This document shows, one piece after another, positions 16,131 to 24,801 of a stretch of DNA of 27,264 bases. Origin of the DNA: M55B112 sp040880545 (GTDB lineage: Bacteria > Bacteroidota > Bacteroidia > Bacteroidales > GCA-2748055); the NCBI GenBank assembly GCA_040880545.1, contig JBBDIE010000088.1, forward strand, positions 1-27,264, in the 5' to 3' direction. The position numbers were made by a program, and so were the translations under genes. A model generated the notes under the pieces. It saw only the letters and a list, made by a program, of their open reading frames with translations, was not told the DNA's origin and searched no databases. Position 1 is the stretch's first letter. Each line of letters begins with the position of its first letter.

Positions 16131-16798
16131 ACCGTTGAGAGGATCGAATCCAGGTTTTCAAACTTTGTCCGGTAATCTTCAATTGATCTTGCGATAAGGT
16201 CCATAGCCTCTTTCTTGTCGTAAATGTGTGTAATCTCCACATCAGCAGGATTACCCGGAAGATCTTTATAGGTCAGAAAATAGTGCTTCAACCGCTCTAC
16301 TACGCTTTTGGGGACATCTGCAATATCGGTGAATCCCTCGTAGAGGGCATCATTATTTAGTATGGCAATGATCTTATCATCTGCCTGGTTATTGTCGATC
16401 ATTCTGAATCCTCCTATGGGCCGGGCCTTTACCAGGATATCACCATGGGTGATCTCCTTTTCGGTTAATATGCATATATCAACCGGATCCCCATCGCCAA
16501 TAATCTTTTCATTGTCTGTCCGCTCCCGGCTTAGTTCGGCCACCTTTTCACCACTGAATGTCTGGGGAATGAATCCATAGAGTGCCGGAACCGTATTGGA
16601 ATATTTTTGCGGCCGATCGATCTTCAGGTAACCGGAGACTTTATCAACTTCGTACTTTACCGTATCCCGCGGAACCATTTCTATAAAACAAGTGATGATC
16701 TCCGGTGCTTCATTGCCTATATCCACTCCGTGCCAGGGGTGTGATTTATAGCGTAATCCCATTAGTTTACCGATGGGATCCATTAGTTTATTTGACAT
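16127..16798 (-). CDS. ppa: Inorganic pyrophosphatase (family I)
   Basis: This 223-residue soluble enzyme hydrolyses pyrophosphate to phosphate, pulling biosynthetic reactions forward. The metal-binding signature DGDPVD (Asp102, Asp104, Asp107) is intact, and FIEMVPRDTVKYEVDK with ALYGFIPQTF forms the family's substrate pocket. It is longer than the E. coli enzyme (about 175 residues), as is common in Bacteroidota. It starts 23 bp after murF on the same strand and is probably co-transcribed with it; its 3' end overlaps that of the convergent acyl-CoA ligase gene by a few bases. Confidence 0.92.
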   Translation of the reverse strand: MSNKLMDPIGKLMGLRYKSHPWHGVDIGNEAPEIITCFIEMVPRDTVKYEVDKVSGYLKIDRPQKYSNTVPALYGFIPQTFSGEKVAELSRERTDNEKIIGDGDPVDICILTEKEITHGDILVKARPIGGFRMIDNNQADDKIIAILNNDALYEGFTDIADVPKSVVERLKHYFLTYKDLPGNPADVEITHIYDKKEAMDLIARSIEDYRTKFENLDSILSTV

Positions 16799-16821
16799 AA
16801 TTGATCTTGTTTAAATGATGA

Positions 16822-18129
16822 TTAACAATCGAGCAGCAGATTGGTTGTATTTTCAAGCTTGTTTTTTCTGCTCCCCTTTAACAATATTAAATAATTGGAA
16901 GGTCTGTTCTTCTCGAGATACTCCAGACACGTTTCAAGCTTACTGAAAAAGCTGAACGGAAAATCCGGCATCCCGGCGAAGGTGCTGAATATTTCTCCAA
17001 CCAGCAATACTTCCCGGATCTCTGATCCGGCCAGTTTTTGCAAAATAATTTCATGTTCATACACCGAATTCTCCCCCAATTCATGCATATCTCCCAGTAT
17101 AACCATTTTCCGGGAATGTTCCATGCGTTCAAATTCATCCAGGGCACAGGCCATACTGGTTGGATTTGCATTATAGGCATCGAGAATCACCGTATTGGTT
17201 TTTCCCTTTACCAGCTGCGACCGGTTATTGTCCGGCCGATATTTTGCTATAGCTTCGGTGATTTTAACCGGAGCAACCTCAAAATAGACTCCCGCGGCTG
17301 CCGCTGCAAGCATATTTTGGAAATTATAGGAGCCGAACAGCCTGGACCTAAGTGTATAGCTCATATTTGCCATATTGAACGACCCTCTCACCCCCTTCTC
17401 CGATTCGAGGATTTTGCCCTTCACCGTCCCCCGGGGGTCCATTCCATAAGTGAATAAGTTAACCCCGTGTATGCTGCTCATTTCAACCAGATCGGGATCT
17501 GAAACATTTACCAGGGCTCTTTTTCCTCTGGAAGCCAGATATTCGTAAAGTTCTCCCTTTGCACTTTTCACCCCTTCCAGGCTGCCGAACCCTTCCAGGT
17601 GGGCTTTACCCACGTTGGTAATGATTCCCGCATCCGGCTCAGCTATGTCACACAGAAGCCTGATCTCTCCCGGATGGTTTGCTCCCATTTCAATAATTGC
17701 CAACTCTTCATCCCTGATCTTCAGAATAGTTAGTGGAACACCGATATGATTGTTCAGGTTGCCCTGTGTGGAGCGTACGCTGTACTTTTCCGAAAGCACA
17801 ACAGAGGCCAACTCCCTGGTGGTTGTTTTACCGTTACTGCCCGTGATGGCCAGCACTATACCTCCCCACTTTCTTCTGTGATACCTGGCAAGTTGCTGTA
17901 GCGTTTCCAGTGTATCAGGAACGATAACCACGTTTGGCAGATCACCCATTCCGGGATCATCGGAAACTGCCAGCCGGCATCCACCTGCAATCGCGTCCTG
18001 TACGAACTTATTCCCGTCAAAGCGTTCTCCCCTGATAGCAAAAAAGAGCTCATTCCCTGAAATTACACGTGAATCTGTAGTTACACCTTCCGATGCAATA
18101 AACTCACTGTATAGTTTCTCCATTATCAT
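16822..18129 (-). CDS. murF: UDP-MurNAc-tripeptide--D-Ala-D-Ala ligase
   Basis: This 435-residue cytoplasmic ATP-dependent ligase adds D-Ala-D-Ala to the UDP-MurNAc-tripeptide to complete the peptidoglycan pentapeptide precursor. The N-terminal MurF domain (GVTTDSRVISGNELFFAIRGERFDGNKFV) contacts the UDP-sugar; the P-loop GSNGKTTT is at 97-104; IIEMGANHPGEI and ITNVGKAHLEGFGS mark the central domain, and ILDAYNANPTSM the C-terminal one. Length is normal. It sits downstream of the gldJ-like gene, a linkage seen in other Bacteroidota, but a terminator lies in the 96 bp between them. ATG at 18129 or two codons later could be the start. Confidence 0.95.
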   Translation of the reverse strand: MIMEKLYSEFIASEGVTTDSRVISGNELFFAIRGERFDGNKFVQDAIAGGCRLAVSDDPGMGDLPNVVIVPDTLETLQQLARYHRRKWGGIVLAITGSNGKTTTRELASVVLSEKYSVRSTQGNLNNHIGVPLTILKIRDEELAIIEMGANHPGEIRLLCDIAEPDAGIITNVGKAHLEGFGSLEGVKSAKGELYEYLASRGKRALVNVSDPDLVEMSSIHGVNLFTYGMDPRGTVKGKILESEKGVRGSFNMANMSYTLRSRLFGSYNFQNMLAAAAAGVYFEVAPVKITEAIAKYRPDNNRSQLVKGKTNTVILDAYNANPTSMACALDEFERMEHSRKMVILGDMHELGENSVYEHEIILQKLAGSEIREVLLVGEIFSTFAGMPDFPFSFFSKLETCLEYLEKNRPSNYLILLKGSRKNKLENTTNLLLDC

Positions 18130-18169
18130 TTAGTTTGCCCAATAGCTGACCGGTACGCGCTCTTTTTAT

Positions 18170-18197
18170 AAAAAAAGGCTGTCCCATTGAGACAGCC
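18170..18197 (-). terminator. Intrinsic terminator after the gldJ-like gene
   Basis: On the minus strand, GGCTGTC (plus 18191-18197) pairs perfectly with GACAGCC (plus 18177-18183) around a 7-base loop, followed directly by seven T bases (plus A-run 18170-18176). It lies 28 bp past the gldJ-like stop and about 40 bp before murF, so it would limit or attenuate read-through into murF. Confidence 0.8.
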
Positions 18198-18225
18198 CTT
18201 AAATGCTATATTGAATAATTTAAGT

Positions 18226-19710
18226 TTAAAAACCACTTGGAGAACCCACACGGGTCATGGCACACCTGAAGCCAAGGTCATCACGTGCCTCATCCTGCTT
18301 CAGGTACCTTCTTTCACCCGGGCTCAGCCAGTATGCCCTGTCTTTCCAGGAGCCTCCCTTGTATACGCGAACCTCATCAGAGATCAGCGAAGACTGCTCC
18401 GTATCGTTATTCACATACATACTTCCTGTGCCTTCATAATCTGCTGTATCAAGTTCACCGCGTTCCTGTACCGACCTTGCGTCTCCGTCCTGGAAGTTCC
18501 TGTAGTCAGCTTTCCGGTAGTTAAACCTTCCTTCAGCATCTCTTTCTGAAATCGGTTCTCTTTTAATCCTTCCCAGACTGTCTATTACAGGGTTGTCGTT
18601 GGCGTCGAGCACCATTTTATCAAATACATTACCCCGGAATGGCCGGAATCCGGATACATCCTGGTATGATAACGGGCGGTACACATCAAGCACCCATTCA
18701 CTGACATTACCTGCCATACAGTAGAGACCGTAATCATTCGGCCAATATGCCTTTACAGGAGCAGTGATACTTGCATTATCATTCAGGCTTCCTGCAACAC
18801 CCATCATATCACCTTTGCCACGGACAAAGTTTGCACGCATTTCACCCATGTGTCTTGGATTGTCGTTTCTGACAATATGGCCGTTCCATGGGTATGTTTT
18901 CCTTTCCCACACCAGCTCATCAACTGAATTACCTACCAGCGCCAATGCGGCAAATTCCCATTCAGCCTCTGTTGGCAGGCGGTATTTCGGAAGCAGATAA
19001 CCATCTTCAACCTTTACTCCCCTTGTCTCCTGACGAGGGTGCAGACTTGGTAACTGGTTTCCGTCGTCCGGAATATATTTTCCATACAGGTATGCTTCTG
19101 TATTGAAGTTTCTTTCATCAACCTGGTCTGTTTTGATTCCGTCAAATACGCCAAAATCGACCAGTAGTATCTCATTCACCCTGTCGGTACGCCAAAGGGC
19201 ATAATCATTGGCCTGCAGCCAGTTAACACCAACCACCGGGTATTCATTATAGGCAGGATGACGGAAATAATATTCCACGTATGGTTCATTATATGCCATT
19301 GGATCGCGCCATACAAGCGTATCGGGCCGTGCATTAAGGACCACCTGCCTGTTGTTGACTCCAAAAACCCTGTCAAGCCAGTACAGATATTCCCTGTAGT
19401 TCACATTGGTGATCTCTGTCTGATCCATGTAAAAGGATGCTACGGTTACCCTTCGTGGAACATTGTTCCATTCATAAAGTACATCATCCTGTACTTTACC
19501 CATGGTAAAAGTTCCACCTTCAATAAACACAAGACCCGGACCCGTCTCCTGGTCTACAGCGTCGGATACTTCAAAACCGCCATTCTCTTCAGTGTTGTAC
19601 GCCCATCCCGTGGCAGATGATGACTTGCCCGGCTTGGTTATATCTTCGCTACAACCTGATAGTATAAAAACAGCAATTACTGCAGGTATCAGTCTTAGTG
19701 CGATTTTCAT
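18226..19710 (-). CDS. gldJ: GldJ-like gliding/type IX secretion lipoprotein with FGE fold
   Basis: This 494-residue lipoprotein has a lipobox ILSGC (Cys20). An FGE/SUMF1-like domain begins near residue 58 (LVFIEGGTFTMG) and includes RLPTEAEWEF (244-253), GNVSEWV (334-340), KGGSWKDRAYWLSPGERRYL and the terminal FRC (481-483). A large insertion between GNVSEW and KGGSW distinguishes it from short FGE proteins. GldJ and GldK of gliding Bacteroidota are FGE-fold lipoproteins of the type IX secretion/gliding machinery. The neighbours favour GldJ over GldK: porU and porV lie nearby and murF follows, whereas gldK normally precedes gldL, gldM and gldN, which are absent here. The usual FGE copper-site cysteines are not evident, so an enzymatic role is unlikely. 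Confidence 0.8.
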   Translation of the reverse strand: MKIALRLIPAVIAVFILSGCSEDITKPGKSSSATGWAYNTEENGGFEVSDAVDQETGPGLVFIEGGTFTMGKVQDDVLYEWNNVPRRVTVASFYMDQTEITNVNYREYLYWLDRVFGVNNRQVVLNARPDTLVWRDPMAYNEPYVEYYFRHPAYNEYPVVGVNWLQANDYALWRTDRVNEILLVDFGVFDGIKTDQVDERNFNTEAYLYGKYIPDDGNQLPSLHPRQETRGVKVEDGYLLPKYRLPTEAEWEFAALALVGNSVDELVWERKTYPWNGHIVRNDNPRHMGEMRANFVRGKGDMMGVAGSLNDNASITAPVKAYWPNDYGLYCMAGNVSEWVLDVYRPLSYQDVSGFRPFRGNVFDKMVLDANDNPVIDSLGRIKREPISERDAEGRFNYRKADYRNFQDGDARSVQERGELDTADYEGTGSMYVNNDTEQSSLISDEVRVYKGGSWKDRAYWLSPGERRYLKQDEARDDLGFRCAMTRVGSPSGF

Positions 19711-19768
19711 GATTTGCTATATTTTCTGTTATATTAAGTGCTAATATAAAAACTTCTCACAAAACTAA

Positions 19769-20764
19769 CTAAATTTTTGGACATTTTATTGCTCTGTGTT
19801 TATTTCTTCTCCTAAGATTTTCATAGATTATCAACAGGGAAAATTCATGGGCCCCCAGGTTTTGGAGTTGTACAGCCGGATTTGATAGCCTGACATCATA
19901 ACTGTACCTGAATCGGAGGTTGTCAGACCCATAACCTGCTGTAAATATGATATTTCCATAATTCAATAACCAATCATGCCTGGTCCATAACCCCACCACA
20001 AAATCCCTGTAAATCAAATCCATTCCATAGTTTAGCTGCTGTATATTCAATTGCTGAATTATAACCATATTGGGAGAAAGCTGCATGACTTCCTTTCCCA
20101 GCTGTTTTTCAATGATGGGTATTAATGCACCGAAATGGACTGTTAATTTACGTGGAATCTTCCCGGTGGGGTCGTTGCTATCGGTTACCACAGGACTGAA
20201 CAGGTGATGCATGGCGATCCCCCCGTAAAAATTTCCGTAAAAAGCCGATACTCCTGCTCCAAAATCTGGATATATTACATTGTAAAGGCTGATGTTTTCC
20301 GGTGTAATGTCGGTCCTGAGCCCTCCTGTTACAGGGTTGAACATATCCCCGAACTGAAGTGATGACGGGTCAAAATGGCGCTGTCCTAACCCTGCCTGCA
20401 ATCCCCCCGACAATGATAATCTCCGGGTGGCCTGAAACTGGTAAGCATACATAAAATCCAGGTTATAGGCATTGAAAACCCCGTCTCCCTGCCTGTCGTT
20501 TACCATACGTACCCCCAGTCCGCCGTGTAACTTTTCAACATACTGGTCATAAGAAGCATGGTAAGTGATATAGGAACTCCCGGTATTGGGCCACTGGTTC
20601 CTGTACCCGATAAATAATTTCGGCGTGCCCTCAATCCCGGCAAGCGACGGATTCATCTGAAGTGCATTGGCATAAAAATGGGAAAACACCGGATCCTGTC
20701 CATGCAGTCCCGAAAGTACCATGTACCCTACTATTACCGACAATATGGCTCCTTTGTGCTTCAT
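19769..20764 (-). CDS. PorP/SprF family type IX secretion outer-membrane protein
   Basis: This 331-residue protein is an exported beta-barrel-type protein. The start at 20764 gives a clean signal peptide (MKHKGAILSVIVGYMVLSGL, cut near HGQD); a start 18 residues earlier would bury it. The family opening HFYANALQMNPSLAGIEG, then YRNQWP, is unmistakable, and the rest alternates aromatic strands and turns, ending near DVRLSNPAVQLQNLGAHEFSL. Family members PorP and SprF partner with the type IX machinery or with particular cargo adhesins. It is divergent from porU and lies 58 bp upstream of the gldJ-like gene in the same direction, so likely co-transcribed. Whether it is the core PorP or a paralogue cannot be decided. 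Confidence 0.88.
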   Translation of the reverse strand: MKHKGAILSVIVGYMVLSGLHGQDPVFSHFYANALQMNPSLAGIEGTPKLFIGYRNQWPNTGSSYITYHASYDQYVEKLHGGLGVRMVNDRQGDGVFNAYNLDFMYAYQFQATRRLSLSGGLQAGLGQRHFDPSSLQFGDMFNPVTGGLRTDITPENISLYNVIYPDFGAGVSAFYGNFYGGIAMHHLFSPVVTDSNDPTGKIPRKLTVHFGALIPIIEKQLGKEVMQLSPNMVIIQQLNIQQLNYGMDLIYRDFVVGLWTRHDWLLNYGNIIFTAGYGSDNLRFRYSYDVRLSNPAVQLQNLGAHEFSLLIIYENLRRRNKHRAIKCPKI

Positions 20765-20781
20765 ACCCCTGAAAACTAAAT

Positions 20782-20789
20782 CAAATATA
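20782..20789 (-). promoter_or_regulatory. Bacteroidota-type -7 box for the porP/sprF-like gene
   Basis: TATATTTG on the minus strand matches TAnnTTTG exactly and lies 17 bp upstream of the ATG at 20764. Its position supports that start over the longer alternative beginning at 20818, which would place the box inside the gene. Confidence 0.5.
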
Positions 20790-20873
20790 ACAATATGGTT
20801 TAACAATTCATTTGACAATAAGATTTTGAAAGGATCGTTATATTTTCAACGTCTAATATCCGGATAGATTATC

Positions 20874-20881
20874 TATTTTTG
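20874..20881 (+). promoter_or_regulatory. Bacteroidota-type -7 box for porU
   Basis: TATTTTTG matches TAnnTTTG exactly and ends 17 bp before the ATG at 20899, predicting a very short leader. It also argues against the in-frame TTG at 20887, which would sit at the transcription start. No clear -33 TTG is visible. Confidence 0.5.
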
Positions 20882-20898
20882 CAAATTTGCGGCCCGAA

Positions 20899-23800
20899 AT
20901 GACTATGAAAAAGTTGCTGTTCGTTGTATTATCATTCCTTCCGTTCCTGGGAATAAGCCAGGATAAAACGGTGAACATCAACTGGATGGAGGATGACGCC
21001 GTATTGTACTTCACAAATGCAATATACCTTGAAACTTCGGGCCCGATCCCTGTCTATACCGAGGTCAATCCATGGAACGACCCTAATTCCGTACCTGAAA
21101 TAAAGATAACCATTCAACGGTATACCATATTGCAGGAAAAATACAGGGAACAAATAAGTAAAGCATCCCTTTCGGACGCACCATCGGTCTCATTCCAGGT
21201 GGTTTTTGAGAAAAAACAGCCGATGCTTCAGCTGCAGGTTACCCCCTTTTTTATTACAAGCGATGACAAAGTTGCAAGGGTTGAATCATTCACGTTACAT
21301 ATAGGGACATCAGAGGCCATAGGGAAGTTGAAATCTTTAAAGAAAGGTGAATTTACCGCATCTTCCATCCTGGCATCAAACGATTGGTATAAGATTGCTG
21401 TTAAAAAATCGGGGATGCACAAGTTAACATATGAAAAATTGCTGGAGGCGGGCCTGGAGAACCCTGCGATGGTTAAAATATTCGGTACCGGTGCCATTCA
21501 GCTTCCCGAAGACTACAGCAAGGGGGCCTATGATGATCTGAGCGAAATACCGGTATATATGAACAAGGGAAGTGACCAGCTTTTCGGCCCCGGAGATTAT
21601 ATTCTTTTCTATGCCCGGGGACCGGTGACATGGAATTACAATATTTCCGCCGACTTCTATTCACAGGAATTACATGACTATGCCGAAAACGGATACTATT
21701 TTATTACAGACGACCTGGGAAGCGCCTCCGCACCAGCCGAAACGAAGCTGAGTAACAACCCTCCCGCACAGGTTGTCAGTACCTTTGACCTGCTTGCTTT
21801 CCATGAAGATGAAACATTCAATCTGTTGCATTCGGGCAGGGAATGGTACGGTGACAAATTCGAAATTACACTATCCCGGGCATACCCCTTCAATCTGAAG
21901 AACCTTGTGACAACAGAATCGCTGAAAATCAGGGTGACTGCTGCCGGACGTTCGGAAGAGCCTTCCGCATTCAGTATAAAAGCCAATAACAGCACCCTGG
22001 GCACTTTGTCCTTTAATACGGTGAACCTGAGTTCCTACACCTCTACGTTCGCGGTGGAAAGCAACAAGGTGTTTCAATATAATGCCACACAGGAGGTGGT
22101 CACTGTGCAACTGGAGTATCTTAAACCCAATAATAATTCTATTGCCTGGTTAAACCACATTACACTGAATGGCCGGGCAAAATTGGATCTTTCAGCCAAT
22201 GAAATTGTTTTCAGAGACAGCAGATCGGTCTATTTCGGAAGTGTGACCGAATTCCAACTGAAAAATGCCGGTCCGAATACCAGGATCTGGGAGATCACCG
22301 AGCCTGGAAATCCCGGCAACATCTCCCATGACCTTTCCGGTAACACGGCTTCCTTTGTACTTGAAACCGATACATTAAGAGAGTTCATAGCGTTCAATAC
22401 CGGGGGCGATTATCCCGAGCCACAGGTGCAGGGAAAAGGGTTGGGAAAAGTTGAAAACCAGAACCTGCACGGTACAACACCCCCGGAGATGCTGATCATT
22501 TACGCGGAAGCGTTTGAAGAACAGGCAAAAAGGCTGGCGGATCACAGGAGGAACCACGACGATCTCACAGTTTTAACTGTTCCCCAGGGAAACATTTTTA
22601 ATGAGTTTTCTTCAGGCACCCCTGATGCCGTCGCGATCAGAAATTACCTGAAAATGTATTACGATAATTATCCGCAGGAACAAATGACCCAATACCTCCT
22701 GCTGTTTGGCGACGGATCTTACGACAACAGGGACACTGCCTCTGCCAATCCAAACCTTATCCTGACATACCAGTCTGTAAATTCATTGGTCCCAACCAGC
22801 TCATACGTGTCAGATGATTTCTACGGACTATTGGATACCGGGGAGAAGTTATATGACGGCATGCTGGATATCGGTATTGGAAGATTGCCGGTTTCAACCC
22901 AGGATGAAGCAGAATTACTGACAGATAAGATCATTGCATATGATCAGGTAGAAACACTGGGCGAGTGGAGAAATTATATTACACTGATCGGCGATGATGA
23001 AGATGGAAACATCCATATGAGACAGGCCAATAATCTGGCAACCCTGATAGAGACGAATTATCCGGGTTACAATATCAATAAAATATACATGGATGCATAT
23101 CCGCAGATCACCACTCCCACTGGTGATCTCTACCCCGATGTGACACGTGCCATAAATGACCAGATGAACCGCGGTGCATTGATCGTAAATTACACCGGTC
23201 ATGGAGGCGTAACAGGGCTGGCCCATGAAAAGATCCTGGATGTCAACAACATCAAGTCCTGGAACAACAAAGGCAGATATCCATTATTTATGACAGCCAC
23301 GTGCGAATTCAGCAGGTACGATGAGTACACCGGCTCTTCAGAGGTGACATCCGCGGGTGAAGATGTGCTGCTGAACGCTTCAGGAGGAGGAATTGCGCTG
23401 TTCACAACCACCAGGCTCGTCTACTCAGGTCCTAATTATGTGCTGAATGAAAAATTCTTTGATATTGTATTTCAGAAAAAGCCGGATGGTGCATGTTACC
23501 GGTTGGGCGATATTATCAAATACAGCAAGAATAACGCCGGTGCGGGCATCAATAAAAGAAACTTCACCCTGCTGGGCGATCCTGCCATAAGTCTTTCATT
23601 TCCAGAACATGTGGTGATTACCGATTCGGTAAACAGTGTTTCTGCCGATATGTACAAGGATACGATCTCAGCGCTGGATTTCGTTACCATAAGCGGACAT
23701 ATCGAAAGTCAGGACGGTGCGCTTCTTGATAACTTCAACGGCGTGGTGACCCCAATTGTATTTGACAAAATGAGCAATGTTAAATCCTTGGCCAATGATG

Positions 23801-24684
23801 GCGGTACCCCCTTTGAATTCAGGAACAGGACCAACAGGTTATACAAGGGGAATGCAACGGTGCAAGATGGTCGGTTCACATTCAGTTTTTATGTGCCGAA
23901 GGATATCAGTTATAAAGTGGGAGAAGGTAAAATAAGCTATTATGGAAACAGCGACAATACCGATGCCCATGGTAGTTCTTCCATACTTACTATCGGCGGA
24001 CTGGGGGATTTCGCGGGAATGGATACGGTTGGGCCAGGTCTGAAGGTTTATATGAATGATTCATTGTTCAGGAACGGGGGGATCGTTACAAGATCTCCTG
24101 AACTATTGGTCTATGTCAGGGATCCGTTCGGCATTAATACCACCGGAAACGGTATCGGCCATGATATCACAGCTACCCTGAATGAGGACCGTATGAATGC
24201 AATTATTCTGAATGAATATTACCAGGCCGACAGGGACAGTTACAGTTCGGGAACGGTACGTTACCCGTACAGTAACCTTCCATATGGAAAACATACCATC
24301 CAGGTAAAAGTCTGGGATATATTCAATAATTCATCCACCAGGTCCGTGGATTTTATCGTGGTTGAATCTATGGAGATGCTCCTTGAGGAGGTATATAATT
24401 ATCCCAACCCGTTTGTGGACCAGACCTATTTCAATATAGAACACAACAGACCCGGGCAGGAACTTGAAATCATGATACGTATTTATGAGCTCAGCGGGAA
24501 CCTGGTTACTGTGTTGCAGGACAGGATCTATTCAACGGGATACAGGATCGATCCACCCTCCTGGCAGGGAATTTCAATGGGTGGTGCAACCCTTGGGAGT
24601 GGTTTGTATGTTTACAAGGTAATTGTTAGAAGTGAAGATGGTGAAGAAGCTTCAGGATCAGGAAGAATGATCATTAACAGATAA
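20899..24684 (+). CDS. porU: Type IX secretion system sortase PorU
   Basis: This 1261-residue exported protein has a signal peptide (MTMKKLLFVVLSFLPFLGIS), a long N-terminal beta region, a gingipain-like (C25) peptidase domain and a C-terminal sorting-domain-like module. The catalytic pair is visible: His768 in YTGHGGV and Cys802 in TATCEFSRY, 34 residues apart, close to the spacing in gingipain RgpB. PorU removes the C-terminal signal of type IX cargo at the cell surface and links it to lipopolysaccharide. The last 90 residues (YNYPNPF, SGNLV, GSGLYVYKV) resemble a type A sorting domain; in known PorU this domain is retained. ATG codons at 20899 and 20905 are both possible starts. porV follows 117 bp later. 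Confidence 0.93.
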   Translation: MTMKKLLFVVLSFLPFLGISQDKTVNINWMEDDAVLYFTNAIYLETSGPIPVYTEVNPWNDPNSVPEIKITIQRYTILQEKYREQISKASLSDAPSVSFQVVFEKKQPMLQLQVTPFFITSDDKVARVESFTLHIGTSEAIGKLKSLKKGEFTASSILASNDWYKIAVKKSGMHKLTYEKLLEAGLENPAMVKIFGTGAIQLPEDYSKGAYDDLSEIPVYMNKGSDQLFGPGDYILFYARGPVTWNYNISADFYSQELHDYAENGYYFITDDLGSASAPAETKLSNNPPAQVVSTFDLLAFHEDETFNLLHSGREWYGDKFEITLSRAYPFNLKNLVTTESLKIRVTAAGRSEEPSAFSIKANNSTLGTLSFNTVNLSSYTSTFAVESNKVFQYNATQEVVTVQLEYLKPNNNSIAWLNHITLNGRAKLDLSANEIVFRDSRSVYFGSVTEFQLKNAGPNTRIWEITEPGNPGNISHDLSGNTASFVLETDTLREFIAFNTGGDYPEPQVQGKGLGKVENQNLHGTTPPEMLIIYAEAFEEQAKRLADHRRNHDDLTVLTVPQGNIFNEFSSGTPDAVAIRNYLKMYYDNYPQEQMTQYLLLFGDGSYDNRDTASANPNLILTYQSVNSLVPTSSYVSDDFYGLLDTGEKLYDGMLDIGIGRLPVSTQDEAELLTDKIIAYDQVETLGEWRNYITLIGDDEDGNIHMRQANNLATLIETNYPGYNINKIYMDAYPQITTPTGDLYPDVTRAINDQMNRGALIVNYTGHGGVTGLAHEKILDVNNIKSWNNKGRYPLFMTATCEFSRYDEYTGSSEVTSAGEDVLLNASGGGIALFTTTRLVYSGPNYVLNEKFFDIVFQKKPDGACYRLGDIIKYSKNNAGAGINKRNFTLLGDPAISLSFPEHVVITDSVNSVSADMYKDTISALDFVTISGHIESQDGALLDNFNGVVTPIVFDKMSNVKSLANDGGTPFEFRNRTNRLYKGNATVQDGRFTFSFYVPKDISYKVGEGKISYYGNSDNTDAHGSSSILTIGGLGDFAGMDTVGPGLKVYMNDSLFRNGGIVTRSPELLVYVRDPFGINTTGNGIGHDITATLNEDRMNAIILNEYYQADRDSYSSGTVRYPYSNLPYGKHTIQVKVWDIFNNSSTRSVDFIVVESMEMLLEEVYNYPNPFVDQTYFNIEHNRPGQELEIMIRIYELSGNLVTVLQDRIYSTGYRIDPPSWQGISMGGATLGSGLYVYKVIVRSEDGEEASGSGRMIINR

Positions 24685-24690
24685 GTAAAA

Positions 24691-24714
24691 TTATTATGCG
24701 AAAGCAGATAATAA
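24691..24714 (+). other. Hairpin with GAAA loop between porU and porV
   Basis: TTATTAT (24691-24697) pairs with ATAATAA (24708-24714) and GC with GC around a GAAA tetraloop, with AG bulged on the 3' side. No U-run follows (GGCGCTG comes next), so it is not a canonical terminator; it may mark the 3' end of the porU message or stabilise it. Confidence 0.4.
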
Positions 24715-24773
24715 GGCGCTGAATAATGCGTATATATTATATTGTATTACCTAATTAAAAGCAGAAAATCTGC

Positions 24774-24781
24774 TATATTTG
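24774..24781 (+). promoter_or_regulatory. Bacteroidota-type -7 box for porV, next to a small dyad
   Basis: TATATTTG matches TAnnTTTG exactly, 20 bp before the ATG at 24802. Directly upstream, 24761-24773 is a 5-bp dyad (GCAGA, AAA, TCTGC) that could be an operator or chance. It suggests porV can be transcribed separately from porU. Confidence 0.5.
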
Positions 24782-24801
24782 TGCTCTGAAAAATTAAATT
24801 A

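Noticed and set aside
18226..19710. Sulfatase-activating formylglycine-generating enzyme
   Set aside because: It has a lipobox, a large insertion and type IX secretion neighbours, and no sulfatase gene nearby; a GldJ-like structural role fits better.
24691..24714. Intrinsic terminator between porU and porV
   Set aside because: The hairpin is good but followed by GGCGCTG rather than a T-run.
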